This document shows, in pieces, positions 1 through 9,983 of a stretch of 64,000 bases of DNA (position 1 is the stretch's first letter; each line of letters opens with the position of its first letter). The stretch is from NCBI GenBank assembly GCA_016795105.1, contig JAEUIH010000029.1:1-64000 (forward strand). Reading direction: 5' to 3'. Made by a program: the position numbers and the translations under genes. The stretch is from Planctomyces sp. (lineage in GTDB: Bacteria; Planctomycetota; Planctomycetia; Planctomycetales; Planctomycetaceae). The notes under the pieces are model-generated. The model worked only from the letters and a program-made list of their open reading frames with translations, searched no databases and had not been told where the DNA came from.

Positions 1-464
1 CACGGACCGTTTTGGTATTCTGGGTAATATAATTCAGCGTATGAGTCGGGCACTTGAGTGTTCTTTCAGTTCCTGAGCAATCACCGTTGTACGGCGGATG
101 CATGGCGGTGCCGGAACGTCCAGTTGCTGACGGCGGGGGCGGGGTTTGCCAAGGCGGACAGTGGTGGAAGGGTGTGCCGTGGCGGACGGTGGGGGCGGGG
201 TATGGCGTGGCGGACGGCACATGGAATGTGCCTGCTACTTTTGAGGTGCCACGGGAGAGGGTGTGAACGAGGAATGGCCGAAGGATGGGATTCTCAACCG
301 CGCCGATCACCAACTCTTGAAACTTGAATGTCTTCTCTTCGCGACTTTGTGCGTCCGTTGGCCAAATGCGAATACGAGAACTTGCCGGTCCAATGTGTCG
401 TTGGCGATGAAATGCAATGCCGCCACTGAAGTTTGCTAAAGACCAGGAAAACAAGAGGGCTCGA
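1..464. other. Non-coding left edge, G-rich stretch
   Basis: No convincing gene is visible. Bases about 120-265 are strongly G-rich on the plus strand with imperfect repeats of GTGGCGGACGG, so the open frames there encode low-complexity Gly/Arg/Pro strings and look spurious. One plus-strand frame is open from the window edge to a TGA at 74-76 (ending ...RMSRALECSFSS) and could be the tail of a truncated gene, but 24 residues are too few to identify. Bases 265-464 hold nothing recognisable. Confidence 0.4.
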
Positions 465-493
465 CATCACGGCGGAGCGTGATGAGTACTTTG
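465..493 (+). repeat. Family 1 hairpin repeat, solitary copy
   Basis: The unit contains the inverted arms CATCACG and CGTGATG around a short GCGGAG-type centre and ends in AGTACTTTG. The same unit recurs at 9816-9976, 29771-29906 and 40767-40792. This copy lies beyond the 3' end of acnA, in unassigned DNA. The arms would form a 7-base-pair hairpin in either strand's RNA. Its role is unknown; REP-like behaviour (3'-end processing or termination) is an inference from position. Confidence 0.75.
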
Positions 494-520
494 AACCAAT
501 TCGGGAAGAACCAAAGAACT

Positions 521-554
521 GGGGCCTGCCTACCATGAACTGTAAGCAGGCCCC
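521..554 (-). terminator. Probable terminator of acnA
   Basis: Arms GGGGCCTGC (521-529) and GCAGGCCCC (546-554) pair perfectly over 9 bases around a 16-base loop, 31 bases past the acnA stop on the minus strand. There is only a weak T-rich stretch after the stem in the minus direction, so termination strength is uncertain, but the position fits the end of the acnA transcript. Confidence 0.6.
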
Positions 555-584
555 TCGATGCTTTTGGAGAGATCCGATTCTCGA

Positions 585-3257
585 TCAGGACTTCGCCAGC
601 TGGCGAAGAACTGTATGAAGAATGCCGCCGTTTCGATAATAGACAACTTCAACCGGCGTATCGATTCGGCAAGTGGTGACGAAGTGGACCTCATCACCGT
701 TTGTTTTTCGAGCAGTAACTTCCACGGCCTGTCGAGGTTCCAGCTGGTCGCTCAGCCGGATATCAAAGACTTCGGTTCCATCCAGTTCCAGGCTCTCCCG
801 GCTTTCGCCTTCGCGGAACTGAAGCGGGAGGACACCCATTCCAACGAGATTCGATCGATGAATTCGTTCGAAACTGGTGGCGATCACGGCGCGAATGCCA
901 AGCAGGTATGTTCCTTTCGCTGCCCAGTCACGAGACGACCCGGTACCGTATTCGGCGCCCGCCAGTACAACAAGAGGCGTTCCTTCTTCCTTATACCTCA
1001 TTGCAGCATCATAGATCGATGTTTGCTCGCCGCTTGGGAAGTGAATAGCCACACTGCCTTCTGTTCCCGGAGCAATCAGGTTTTTAAGTCGCACGTTTGC
1101 AAAGGTTCCGCGAGTCATCACGCGGTCATTGCCTCGTCGAGCACCATACTGATTGAAGTCTTCTGGCTTCACGCCCTGTGCCTGCAGGTACTTGCCGGCC
1201 GGACTTGAAGGCTTGATGGATCCCGCTGGGCTAATATGGTCCGTGGTTGTGGAATCTCCCACGGAGACCAGACAGCGAGCACCTTCGATCGACCGAATCG
1301 GAGCAGGAGTTGCGGGCATATCAACAAAGAACGGTGGCTCCTGCACGTATGTGCTCTTCTCATCCCACTGATACAGGTCGCCTTCTACACCTGCAATCTT
1401 TTGCCACTCCGGCGGTCCCTGAGTTGCCTGACTGTACTGCGTTACAAACATCTCAGGGTTCATGGCCGAATGAATCGTCTCACCGATTTCCTTCTGAGTT
1501 GGCCAAATGTCCTTCAGGAATACGGGCTTACCGTCGCTGCCGACTCCCAGAGGTTCTTTTTCGAGGTCAATGTTCACGGTCCCTGCGATGCTGTAGGCCA
1601 CAACCAGTGGTGGGCTCGCAAGATAGTTGGCTTTCACCAGCGGGTTGACTCGGCCTTCGAAGTTACGATTCCCCGAAAGCACCGCAGCAGCAACCAGGTC
1701 ACCGGATGTGACAGCATTTGCGACCGGCTCCGGAAGAGGACCGCTGTTCCCGATACACGTTGTGCAGCCATAACCAACCGTCTGGAAGCCAAGAGTGTCC
1801 AGCGGTTTATCGAGTCCCGCCTTCTGGAGATACTCTGTCACAACACGGCTTCCAGGTGCCAGGCTACTCTTCACCCATGGCTTCCGCTGCAGACCTTTGG
1901 CAACCGCATTTCGAGCCAGGAGACCGGCTCCGATCATCACGCTGGGGTTGCTGGTATTTGTACAACTCGTGATCGCAGCGATCACAACGGCCCCGTCGCC
2001 AATCTCCGCTTTATATCCGGCGTTTTCAATATTTACCGGTGCAGAGGCATTGGGTTTATTGAAACCGGTCGAGAGCGACTTTTCCCATTCGGGCTTCATG
2101 TTCTTCAGCAGAATTCGGTCCTGCGGTCGCTTTGGTCCGGCCATTGACGGGACGACAGTACTCATGTCCAAAGCCAGTGTGCTGGTGAACCGCGGCTCTT
2201 TTGAATCTGCCGTGCGGAACAGTCCCTGCTCCTTACAATAGCGTTCAACCAGATCGACCAGTGACTTTGGTCGACCAGTTCGCTCCAGATATCGAAGCGT
2301 TTCGTTGTCCACTGGGAAGAATCCCATGGTGGCCCCGTACTCAGGTGCCATATTTGCCAGAGTCGCTCGGTCAGCCAGAGTGAGTGCGTCGAGACCCGGC
2401 CCGTAGAATTCCACAAACTTGCCCACCACTTTGTGAGCTCGCAACATCTGCGTGACGGTCAGTACAAGGTCAGTGGCCGTTGATCCTTCAGGGAGCTGTC
2501 CTGTCAGACGGAATCCAACAACTTCCGGTGTCAACATATAGATGGGCTGACCAAGCATCACGGCTTCGGCTTCAATCCCACCAACACCCCAGCCAACAAC
2601 GCCCAGTCCATTGATCATGGTTGTGTGACTATCTGTACCAACCAGACTGTCCGGATAGGCCACGCCATTGGAGGTCATCACAACCGGCGCGAGGTATTCG
2701 AGGTTGACCTGATGAACAATCCCGGTCGCTGGTGGGATCACTCGGAAGTTGTTAAATGCCTTCTGGCCCCAACGCAGAAATTGGTAACGTTCGAGGTTAC
2801 GTTCGAATTCAATCTCGACGTTGTGCTGCAGAGCGAACCGGGTGGCGAATTCGTCAACCTGCACGCTGTGGTCAACAACCAGGTCACACGGTACCAGCGG
2901 ATTAATTTTCTTTGGGTCACCGCCCATTCGGACCATTGCACTGCGAAGTGCAGCAAGATCGACAACCGCCGGAACCCCAGTAAAGTCCTGAAGAACAACT
3001 CGTCCTGGCTTAAATGGAACTTCAATTTCTGCTGGCTTCGCCGAATTCCAGTTCGCCAAATTCGTTACGTCGTCGGCATTGACCACAAAGCCATCAACAT
3101 TTCTCAGGCAGGCTTCGAGCAGAACACGAATTGAATAGGGCAATGTCTCAATATCGCCGATTCCGTCTTCTGACAGCTTTCGCAGACGATAGTACTTAAA
3201 ACTGCCCGCTTGCGTTGCCAGCGTGGCTTCTGCTCCGAACGGATTTGTCTGGGACAT
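585..3257 (-). CDS. acnA: Aconitate hydratase (AcnA type)
   Basis: Converts citrate to isocitrate through cis-aconitate in the cytosolic TCA cycle, using a [4Fe-4S] cluster. The 890-residue product has the usual AcnA length (E. coli 891). The three cluster ligands are Cys432 in SCTNTSNP and Cys498 and Cys501 in GCTTCIGN. The catalytic-domain signatures near the N terminus ([20 protein letters not shown], then VDHSVQ) and the C-terminal swivel domain ([14 protein letters not shown]) are intact. The start is ATG with an AGGAAAG ribosome site. The gene appears monocistronic: the next minus-strand gene starts beyond a 214-base gap upstream, and a hairpin follows the stop. The last codons contain a perfect 18-base palindrome at 591-608. 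In some bacteria apo-AcnA binds RNA; nothing here tests that. Confidence 0.97.
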   Translation of the reverse strand: MSQTNPFGAEATLATQAGSFKYYRLRKLSEDGIGDIETLPYSIRVLLEACLRNVDGFVVNADDVTNLANWNSAKPAEIEVPFKPGRVVLQDFTGVPAVVDLAALRSAMVRMGGDPKKINPLVPCDLVVDHSVQVDEFATRFALQHNVEIEFERNLERYQFLRWGQKAFNNFRVIPPATGIVHQVNLEYLAPVVMTSNGVAYPDSLVGTDSHTTMINGLGVVGWGVGGIEAEAVMLGQPIYMLTPEVVGFRLTGQLPEGSTATDLVLTVTQMLRAHKVVGKFVEFYGPGLDALTLADRATLANMAPEYGATMGFFPVDNETLRYLERTGRPKSLVDLVERYCKEQGLFRTADSKEPRFTSTLALDMSTVVPSMAGPKRPQDRILLKNMKPEWEKSLSTGFNKPNASAPVNIENAGYKAEIGDGAVVIAAITSCTNTSNPSVMIGAGLLARNAVAKGLQRKPWVKSSLAPGSRVVTEYLQKAGLDKPLDTLGFQTVGYGCTTCIGNSGPLPEPVANAVTSGDLVAAAVLSGNRNFEGRVNPLVKANYLASPPLVVAYSIAGTVNIDLEKEPLGVGSDGKPVFLKDIWPTQKEIGETIHSAMNPEMFVTQYSQATQGPPEWQKIAGVEGDLYQWDEKSTYVQEPPFFVDMPATPAPIRSIEGARCLVSVGDSTTTDHISPAGSIKPSSPAGKYLQAQGVKPEDFNQYGARRGNDRVMTRGTFANVRLKNLIAPGTEGSVAIHFPSGEQTSIYDAAMRYKEEGTPLVVLAGAEYGTGSSRDWAAKGTYLLGIRAVIATSFERIHRSNLVGMGVLPLQFREGESRESLELDGTEVFDIRLSDQLEPRQAVEVTARKTNGDEVHFVTTCRIDTPVEVVYYRNGGILHTVLRQLAKS

Positions 3258-3471
3258 TGAGACGACTTTCCTAATGAAATCGAAATCTTAAGGTTCGAAT
3301 TTTTTGGGTTTGACCGGCAGTTCGGGCAATTCGCCACGAAGCCTGAATTGTAGACAACGGCCCGACTCTCGCAAATGGTCACAAAAATCAGACGATCGAG
3401 GGAAATGCGGTTTGCCGGGGGCCCCTCTTGAACAGAATCCTCAATCGGCCGATTCGTGCCCGGAAACACAG

Positions 3472-4386
3472 CTAAACCACGCTGTTTCGCACTTCCTCAG
3501 GCGTCCCCAGTCCCAGAATCGCAGAATGAATGGCAGGATGCTCCAGTGAAAACCGAATGGCTTCCCTCGCCATTTCCGGCACACCTCGATCCGCACGCAG
3601 TTTTTGCGACTCAACCGCATCCCTCTGGTACAAATCCAACGGGAAAAAGGGGGTTTTCAGGGTATGCGAACTGGGTGGCAGTCCCAACACGGCTCCTCCC
3701 GCAAAAACACGGATCGCAAAACAACCCATGTTCTGTTGTAAACAGTCTTCCAAAACGTTCCCATAATTCCGGTCTTCGAAATCGTCCGACATCTGCCGGC
3801 CTGCACTGGGATTCAGCAAATTGTAGGGTATCTGAATCGTATCGAAGAACCCTGACCGAATCACAGCTCGCATTGCTTCCGGATGACCAGTCCCTGTCAA
3901 TCCAATCGTCTGCACCAACCCCTGTCGTTTTAGGTCAGCCAATGCGTCCGCGATTCCGCCACGAACCAGGATTTCTGAAACACTCACAGAAAATGGTTCG
4001 TCATCCGGATTCGTGGTGATACCGTTGTGCAACTGGATCAAAGTCACTCGGTCTCTGCCAAGTCGCTGCAGGCTTTCAGCGATGCCCTGTTCAATCTGCT
4101 CTCCAAACGACCTTGAAGTTCCTCGAAGTACTCGCACTTTCGTCGCAATATGAGCATCCCTGTCGGGATCATGCGAGTTCAGACTTCGACCAAGATTGAT
4201 CTCCGATTGACCGTTGCCGTAACCGGCTGCCGTGTCGAACCAGTTGATCCCGATTCTCAGTGCTTCTGCAATGACAGAGTTCTGCAGCTGCACGTCGTTG
4301 CCGGTCATGAGTCCCGACACCGGTCCGGCTCCAAATGCAGTTCGAGAAACTCTGAGTCCTGTTCGACCGAGAATTGTGTGTTGCAT
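3472..4386 (-). CDS. Aldo/keto reductase family oxidoreductase
   Basis: A 304-residue single-domain protein predicted to reduce or oxidise a carbonyl/alcohol pair with NADP(H) in a TIM barrel. The family tetrad is visible: Asp and Tyr in WFDTAAGYG, Lys in IATKVRV and His in LIQLHNG. The N terminus (LGRTGLRVSRTAFGAG) is typical of the YajO/L-fucose dehydrogenase-like branch. The substrate cannot be told from sequence. It starts with ATG and is separated by 48 bases from the stop of the upstream dehydrogenase gene; that gap holds a family 2 repeat, so co-transcription with the 5289-6656/4435-5292 pair is possible but not shown. Confidence 0.88.
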   Translation of the reverse strand: MQHTILGRTGLRVSRTAFGAGPVSGLMTGNDVQLQNSVIAEALRIGINWFDTAAGYGNGQSEINLGRSLNSHDPDRDAHIATKVRVLRGTSRSFGEQIEQGIAESLQRLGRDRVTLIQLHNGITTNPDDEPFSVSVSEILVRGGIADALADLKRQGLVQTIGLTGTGHPEAMRAVIRSGFFDTIQIPYNLLNPSAGRQMSDDFEDRNYGNVLEDCLQQNMGCFAIRVFAGGAVLGLPPSSHTLKTPFFPLDLYQRDAVESQKLRADRGVPEMAREAIRFSLEHPAIHSAILGLGTPEEVRNSVV

Positions 4387-4404
4387 TGATGACTCGATTA
4401 GCGG

Positions 4405-4437
4405 CAGTGGACGGGACGGGCAGGAATGACCATCCTA
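4405..4437 (-). repeat. Family 2 repeat (GWAFLPV element), partial copy
   Basis: Contains GGGACGGGCAGGAATG followed by a one-base variant of CCCATCCTAC. The same core appears at 40703-40728 and several times in 59503-59757. Here the CTA of CATCCTAC (4435-4437) is the TAG stop codon of the minus-strand dehydrogenase, so the element forms the end of that reading frame. Confidence 0.75.
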
Positions 4438-5292
4438 CGATTTGGAGAGCACTTTGATTATGGAACTGTTATCGAGGCTGCCGCAACCGAGCTTTGAGGC
4501 CTGTTCCAGGAGTTGTTCGTGCAACTCACTCAGTGGCAATGATTGTTGGTGTTGACGACCAAGTTCCAGAATCAGTCGCACATCTTTCCAGTGCTGATCC
4601 AGTCGAGCCTGGGGTGGGGAGAATTCTCCGCGGATCATTTTTTCACCTTTGACATCCATTACTCGTGAATACGCAGCGCCTGATTTCAGAATTTCCAGCA
4701 CCATCGGCAGATTGACTCCACACGACGCTGCCAGACTGAGACCTTCGGCCAATACAAGTCGATTTAATCCCAGAACGAGATTGACGATGAGCTTGACGGT
4801 CGAACCACTACCATTCGCACCGGTGTGAAACTGCTGACACGTGAAACAACTCAGGAGTGGCAGAGCCGATTGATAACTTTCGAGTGTTCCGCCAACCATT
4901 GCAACGGCTTCTCGATGCTTTACCTGTTCACTCGATCCAGCAATTGTTGCATCGAGATAACTCGCGGACCACTTACTCAATAACTCAGAAATCTCCATCG
5001 CATCAGCAGGTGCACCGGTTGTGGTATCAATCACCAGAGTTCCGGCCTGTACCAGTGGTACAGCGGCAATCACGCTTCGAACGATCGAACTGTCCGGAAG
5101 GCTCAGAAACACGTGCAGACATTGTGAATACACGTCCTGTGCCGAATCGGCAGCCGTTCCACCAAGCTGTCGAAACTGCCTTAAGGACTCAGCATTCGTA
5201 TCATAACCGATGACATGATGTCCATCAGAAATGAGCCGTTCTGCGATTGCGGTTCCCAGAAGTCCGGTACCAATCAAGCCTAAGACGGTCAT
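4435..5292 (-). CDS. NAD(P)-binding beta-hydroxyacid dehydrogenase family protein
   Basis: A 285-residue member of the 3-hydroxyisobutyrate/6-phosphogluconate dehydrogenase-like family, which oxidises short beta-hydroxyacids or reduces semialdehydes. Seen in the sequence: the Rossmann motif GLIGTGLLGTAIAERL at residues 5-20, the substrate-loop segment DATIAGSS, and the helical-domain signature NGSGSTVKLIVN, whose Lys is the family catalytic residue. It starts with ATG overlapping the stop of the upstream MFS gene by four bases (5289-5292), a strong sign of translational coupling. A transporter-dehydrogenase pair suggests uptake and oxidation of one organic acid, but the substrate is unknown. 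The stop codon lies inside a family 2 repeat. Confidence 0.87.
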   Translation of the reverse strand: MTVLGLIGTGLLGTAIAERLISDGHHVIGYDTNAESLRQFRQLGGTAADSAQDVYSQCLHVFLSLPDSSIVRSVIAAVPLVQAGTLVIDTTTGAPADAMEISELLSKWSASYLDATIAGSSEQVKHREAVAMVGGTLESYQSALPLLSCFTCQQFHTGANGSGSTVKLIVNLVLGLNRLVLAEGLSLAASCGVNLPMVLEILKSGAAYSRVMDVKGEKMIRGEFSPPQARLDQHWKDVRLILELGRQHQQSLPLSELHEQLLEQASKLGCGSLDNSSIIKVLSKS

Positions 5293-6656
5293 TGACTCTC
5301 CTCAAGTTTCTCCGCCGGAGTGCTCGGAGCAAGCCAGATCACAAACATACCCACGACATAGATCAGGCCGGTCCAGAAACCAATTTGTGAATAGTCTCCC
5401 TGGAAACTGCTCATGCGAAGCCCAACAAAGATGACAACGATGGCGGCGGCGATACGACCTGAATTGAATGAGATTCCACTTCCCGTCGCACGGACTCGAG
5501 TCGGAAACAATTCCGGAAGAAATAACGGAAGCCATCCGAAGTATGTGACGCCAAACATCCCAAGGAGGAACACGAACACGCTAAACCCGGGCTGACCAGG
5601 GCTAAGCTGCGTAAACAGCCAGGTACTGACTGCGAATGTCGCCAGACTGATCAAAAAGTAGGACAGCCGTCGCCCCACGATGCTCGCAATTATGCCGCCC
5701 AGAAGACTTCCGATGATTGCACCGCTCGATCGAGTCACCATCGTCCATGCTTTGTCGCGAGGAGTCTTGCCGGTGGTTGACTTTGATGGAGCCTTCGCGG
5801 TTGCGCCTGCGGAAAGAGATTCTGTCGTGGCTGAAACGGATTGCTCCGCCTTCTGACGCTGAGCGGCCACCTGATCTGTCCATGGCACAACCCAGTTTGC
5901 GTTCGCGGCAGTTCCGATCACAGGGATCGAGCCCAGCATGATTCCGACCAGAGTGCGAGAAAGGAGCGGCGGCCTGAACAGTTCCCGAAAGGGAGATGGC
6001 CCCTTATTCTTCAAATCGGATGACACTTGTTGCCGAGCGGCCAGCCAGCGAATCGATTCCGGAACACAAACCAGAATTAGAATCCCCGGGATCAGAGGAA
6101 GGCCGCCAATGATGAGAGTCCATCGCCATGACACATCCGTGACGGGCCACCAGTAACCAATGAACCCCATCAGAACGAACCCGAAATTCGCAGCCGTGCC
6201 AAGCAGACCTGCGAGAAATGGTCGCGATGCAGATGGATAAGCTTCCGCGACTAATGCAACGGCATTCGGCCAGGTCCCGCCAAATCCCAGACATGCAAGA
6301 AAACGAGCAACCCACATCAACACAGGATCCGTGATCCACCAGCCGGCCAGTGTCAACAGTGAATAGCAAATCACACTCCAGCCCAATGCTCGAGTTCTCC
6401 CGGTACGATCTCCCAGCCAGCCAAAGCACCAGCCTCCAACTGCTGCTCCGCCCATAAATGCCGCCTGATTCCACGCGAACCACTGAGTAATCAGTTGTTC
6501 TGAGGAACCTGTGGGGCCGAGTAGTTCAAGCATCATTTGTCGATGGATGAGGACAAACAATCCGTTTTCGAGTCCGGCGAACATCCATGCAACGAACCCT
6601 GCAGTCAACATCAGAGCTCGATTCGCAGAAGACAGAGCTGGTGTCGATGCTGACAT
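5289..6656 (-). CDS. MFS transporter, sugar/acid porter-like
   Basis: A 455-residue inner-membrane protein with about twelve predicted hydrophobic segments in two halves separated by a long hydrophilic loop (roughly residues 205-290). The loop motif between segments 2 and 3 reads GWLGDRTGRTRAL, and the end of the first half has PESIRWL, matching the PESPRWL signature of the sugar-porter/metabolite:H+ symporter branch. The central loop is unusually long and rich in Ala, Ser and Lys. It begins with ATG at 6656, and its end overlaps the following dehydrogenase gene by four bases. The likely job is proton-coupled import of the dehydrogenase substrate; that substrate is inferred to be an organic acid or sugar derivative, not demonstrated. 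Confidence 0.88.
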   Translation of the reverse strand: MSASTPALSSANRALMLTAGFVAWMFAGLENGLFVLIHRQMMLELLGPTGSSEQLITQWFAWNQAAFMGGAAVGGWCFGWLGDRTGRTRALGWSVICYSLLTLAGWWITDPVLMWVARFLACLGFGGTWPNAVALVAEAYPSASRPFLAGLLGTAANFGFVLMGFIGYWWPVTDVSWRWTLIIGGLPLIPGILILVCVPESIRWLAARQQVSSDLKNKGPSPFRELFRPPLLSRTLVGIMLGSIPVIGTAANANWVVPWTDQVAAQRQKAEQSVSATTESLSAGATAKAPSKSTTGKTPRDKAWTMVTRSSGAIIGSLLGGIIASIVGRRLSYFLISLATFAVSTWLFTQLSPGQPGFSVFVFLLGMFGVTYFGWLPLFLPELFPTRVRATGSGISFNSGRIAAAIVVIFVGLRMSSFQGDYSQIGFWTGLIYVVGMFVIWLAPSTPAEKLEESQ

Positions 6657-6848
6657 AAAATCGCCCGAGGGTCAGTGTGCAGAATGTATCCTCGAAATAA
6701 ATCAGCCGGAGTTGTAACGATTCACAGAATCAAACTCCAGAAACCAACAGTGCGATGGACAGACACGTGCTCTAAAGAAACACTACAGCCCGTGCCTGCG
6801 AGTTTGCATTCACATTCCGAACCTAATGACTCCGGAGAGATCTCGGCC

Positions 6849-7754
6849 ATGCGGAAGAAATCAATCGTTCACTGGATTTGCTGTTTCACATTGTGCCATA
6901 CCGCCGTGCTTCACTCAAACTGCACTGAAGCGGGCGATGCTCTTTCAGAGACCAGTGCAGCTACTGACGCAATTGCAAAGTCGCTGATCTTTCATGCGCC
7001 GTTTGATGACTCTTTCGATGCTCGCGTGGGTAAAGACAAGAAACTTTACACCGCTGCGTCATTGGAAAGAAAATCGCTTGTCGCGGGGAATGATCGCCCC
7101 GAGGTCATCCTTCTGAAAGATGAAGGAAAGTATGGAGGCGCGCTTCGGTTTCAGGACAATTCCGAAAAAGTCACGCTCTTTCAGGGTGTCAATTCCTCTT
7201 ATCAACAGAAGAACTGGTCTGGAACTCTGTCGTTCTGGCTCAAAGTCGACCCGGACAAAGGCCTGAAACCTGGATATTGTGATCCAATTCAGATGACCGA
7301 TAAGACCTGGAACGATTCTTCGATGTTCGTGGACTTCGACAAGGACCTGCCTCGCACGTTTCGGCTGGGGGTCTTCTCGGAATACCGCTTCTGGAACCCC
7401 AAAGACACGGCATGGGAGCAAATCACGCCAGAACAGCGTCCAATGGTTGTTGTTCAGCGACCGCCATTCAGTTCCGATCAGTGGACTCATATCGCGTGGA
7501 CCTTTCACAACATCAATCCCGAAAATAATGAAAAGTCGAACGCAGTGCTTTATGTCAACGGTGTTTCTCAGGGTGAACTGAACGCTGCGATGAAATTCGT
7601 CTGGAAGCCGGAAAATGCAGTGATTATGCTGGGTATTGCCTACATTGGAGACTTCGATGACTTTTCGATTTTTGATCGAGCTCTGACTGCCGATGAGATT
7701 CTGACACTAATGAATCTCCCGCAGGGTGCCGCACAACTGAAACTGGATCAGTAG
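6849..7754 (+). CDS. Secreted LamG/concanavalin A-like domain protein
   Basis: A 301-residue protein starting at ATG 6849 after a GGAGAG ribosome site; upstream in-frame codons lack such a site. The first 27 or so residues (MRKKSIVHWICCFTLCHTAV onward) resemble a signal peptide. Residues about 45-295 form a laminin-G-type fold: WSGTLSFWLKVD, QWTHIAWTFHNIN, LYVNGVSQGEL, and the closing signature IGDFDDFSIFDRALTADEI are typical of the planctomycete LamG family. No catalytic residues can be assigned; a carbohydrate- or protein-binding role outside the cytoplasm is the family expectation. It is followed by a 96-base gap and another plus-strand gene. Confidence 0.85.
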   Translation: MRKKSIVHWICCFTLCHTAVLHSNCTEAGDALSETSAATDAIAKSLIFHAPFDDSFDARVGKDKKLYTAASLERKSLVAGNDRPEVILLKDEGKYGGALRFQDNSEKVTLFQGVNSSYQQKNWSGTLSFWLKVDPDKGLKPGYCDPIQMTDKTWNDSSMFVDFDKDLPRTFRLGVFSEYRFWNPKDTAWEQITPEQRPMVVVQRPPFSSDQWTHIAWTFHNINPENNEKSNAVLYVNGVSQGELNAAMKFVWKPENAVIMLGIAYIGDFDDFSIFDRALTADEILTLMNLPQGAAQLKLDQ

Positions 7755-7850
7755 TTCAACTGGAGTATTAATTCTCCGGAATCGTCGGCCACACGGAAAC
7801 TGCAGTTGCCACGGTGGGTATTGTCACAAAACCAGAGGAAAGGTGGTTCG

Positions 7851-9809
7851 ATGCCGATCATCGCGGAATGTTCAGGTTGCGGGAAACAGTACCGTTTCGG
7901 TGAAGAACGCGCGGGACAGAAACTCCCGTGCAAAGAATGCGGTGGAACGATTCGCGTCCCTTCTCCTCGCGGTGGTCGAAGTTCGGGTGCACGAGAATCC
8001 GCCTATGCGCCGGCTCCCCGCAATGCAGGATATGGACAGCCTGCTCGACGTCCGTCGGCCGGGGGCGGTAGTGGCAAATTGATTGTCATGATCGTCATCG
8101 TCTCCGCCGTTGCTTTGATCGGTGTCGGCGGCGGTATCTTTGCAATTACCTGGATGATGAAATCTCGTGGTGTTCCGGCTAATGGCAATTTGGCAGCTCA
8201 GGGCACACCAGCAACGGGCGCTGGAGGCCAGGCCGCCAACAGCAATGTCGACAACTCGGGGCTGAGCGAAGCAGAGAAGGCACAACGAGACGCGGAATAT
8301 CGTGAACGACTTGCGCAACAACGTGTCCAGAGTGCATTAGCAGAGCGAGATAATCTTGCTCGCGAATATGGGCAGGACAAGGTCGTAACAATCGTGTTTG
8401 ATGATGTTCTCGGTGACAGTGACGCTGCAAACAAGTACCTCCAGCGAAAGGTGTTTCGAGCCGCGTACGCGGACTATAAAGCAGGGCAGGATCGAGCAAA
8501 TCAGCAGACTGACCAGAACCGTGAGGCCGCCAAACAGCAGGCGATCAGCCAGCATCAACAGACATGGGGTGGTTTCGGTCCGACATTCGTGCATTACCAA
8601 TATCAGCAGGTTGAGTCTGATGTTCCGTATCCGCAAACGATCAACGGTGGAAAGACCGGAAACTCGTATATCTACTATGCAGGCCCCGCTCTCAATCCAC
8701 AGGAGTTCGCTCAACGACTCGGAGTTGGCACTGTAACCTCGGTCAGCGGGCGCGAGATCCGAATTCGAGCTCAGCTCCCTGTACCAATCCCGGACCCTGA
8801 TGTTGAAGAACTTGCAATCGCTTACGGCCTGGAAAAAGTTGTCCGTGTTCGAGTCAATGGCGCGGCTGGTGACGAAGAGCGAGTCCGCTTGTATCTCGAA
8901 AACGAAACAACTCGCCTTGGCGACAATAATGCAAAAATTCAAATGGTGGCCCTGAAGACCCTCGGCGGGGGTTCTTATGAGTTCTTCGCTGCACCAGTCA
9001 ACGATATCCAGATCTTTGGTGAACGGATTCAGTGGGGAACTATTGCTTCGGCGGATCGAGCTGCGATGTTGCTGACAATTGATGCAAAACTGCCCGAAAC
9101 TCTCCCGTCAAAAGAAGAGCTGGATGCCATCCGCAAAAAGAAGGAAGAAGAAGAACGAGCAATCTGGCAGGCCGACGTTGAACAGCGGGCTCGCCCTGGT
9201 GAAGCCCAGCTCGACTGGATCGTCCGTGTACTCACAGAAAAGAACTCGTTCGCAAACGAAAAAGCATTGCGGGCCCTGTCTCTGCTCGATGTCGAACCTG
9301 ATCGACTGGAAGAAGTCTCAAATCTCCTGATCCAGACTCTGCCCGAACAGAAATGGCACATTGACCTGCATCTGGCCAGCATGATGCAATGGAAGACCGA
9401 CAAAACCGAAGCTGCGGTTCTTTCGCTTGGTGGACAACATCGAGGTCAAAAGGAAAATGAAGCATTGATGAATGCACTGGTGAAACTCGGCACTGAAAAG
9501 AGCGCAACTGCTCTCGCGAGTGCATTGCCGGATTTCTTCACCGGGGATATGTGCGTCGCCTATCTGATTGAGATGGGGCCCATTGCTGAAGAACCTGTTG
9601 CGGCGTTTCTCAAAAACCAGGATGCAAAAGTACGATCACGCGTGTATTCGGTGCTGGCAGAAATCGGAACCACAAAAACTGCCGCCAAAGTTCGATCGAA
9701 TGAACGCATTGAAGAAAACGCCGCCATGAAGCAGCAAGCGGCAGACTGCGTTGCTGCAATCAAGGCTCGGATCGATGCAAACCCTGCTCCTGAAGTACCT
9801 TCGAAGTAG
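7851..9809 (+). CDS. Zinc-ribbon membrane protein with C-terminal helical repeats
   Basis: A 652-residue protein from ATG 7851, chosen because AGGAAAGGTGG lies just upstream. The N terminus is a small zinc ribbon (Cys7, Cys10, Cys27, Cys30) like the GYF/MJ0042-type ribbons common in planctomycetes. A Gly/Ser/Arg-rich linker and one membrane segment follow (about residues 78-105, LIVMIVIVSAVALIGVGGGI). A charged, Gln-rich segment resembling a coiled coil comes next, then two similar beta-rich modules (about 190-410), then an acidic/basic helix and a HEAT-like helical region to the end. The ribbon faces the cytosol and the bulk lies outside if the single segment acts as a signal anchor. Function is not recognised. 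Confidence 0.83.
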   Translation: MPIIAECSGCGKQYRFGEERAGQKLPCKECGGTIRVPSPRGGRSSGARESAYAPAPRNAGYGQPARRPSAGGGSGKLIVMIVIVSAVALIGVGGGIFAITWMMKSRGVPANGNLAAQGTPATGAGGQAANSNVDNSGLSEAEKAQRDAEYRERLAQQRVQSALAERDNLAREYGQDKVVTIVFDDVLGDSDAANKYLQRKVFRAAYADYKAGQDRANQQTDQNREAAKQQAISQHQQTWGGFGPTFVHYQYQQVESDVPYPQTINGGKTGNSYIYYAGPALNPQEFAQRLGVGTVTSVSGREIRIRAQLPVPIPDPDVEELAIAYGLEKVVRVRVNGAAGDEERVRLYLENETTRLGDNNAKIQMVALKTLGGGSYEFFAAPVNDIQIFGERIQWGTIASADRAAMLLTIDAKLPETLPSKEELDAIRKKKEEEERAIWQADVEQRARPGEAQLDWIVRVLTEKNSFANEKALRALSLLDVEPDRLEEVSNLLIQTLPEQKWHIDLHLASMMQWKTDKTEAAVLSLGGQHRGQKENEALMNALVKLGTEKSATALASALPDFFTGDMCVAYLIEMGPIAEEPVAAFLKNQDAKVRSRVYSVLAEIGTTKTAAKVRSNERIEENAAMKQQAADCVAAIKARIDANPAPEVPSK

Positions 9810-9815
9810 ACTGTA

Positions 9816-9976
9816 AAAAGTACTCATCACGCTCCGTCGTGATGTTGGACGACCGGCTGGGGTTCAACGGCAGGCAGTGACTAGACTCGTCATCACGGCG
9901 GAGCGTGATGAGTACTTTGCCTGGGCTCATCATCACGGCGGAGCGTGATGGCTACTTTGCGTGATGAGTACTTTGC
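9816..9976. repeat. Family 1 hairpin repeats, inverted pair plus extra copies
   Basis: Four units lie between two convergent genes: a minus-oriented copy at 9816-9844, plus-oriented copies at 9891-9919 and 9931-9960, and a half unit at 9961-9976. Each full unit carries the arms CATCACG and CGTGATG; the third copy reads GGCTACTTTG instead of AGTACTTTG. The first and second copies face each other over 46 bases of unrelated DNA. The arrangement resembles a BIME (paired REP elements) and may act as a two-way terminator. Confidence 0.8.
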
Positions 9977-9983
9977 TTGTTGG

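Noticed and set aside
54-327. Open frames at the left edge rich in Gly, Arg and Trp
   Set aside because: G-rich low-complexity DNA keeps several frames open at once; no start site or domain supports a gene.
3285-3310. tRNA T-arm-like GGTTCGAATT between acnA and the reductase gene
   Set aside because: The flanking bases cannot form a T stem or acceptor stem and no anticodon arm is present.
9816-9976. Possible CRISPR array in the repeat cluster
   Set aside because: Units face both ways, are unevenly spaced and internally palindromic, with no cas genes nearby; this is a REP/BIME-like cluster.
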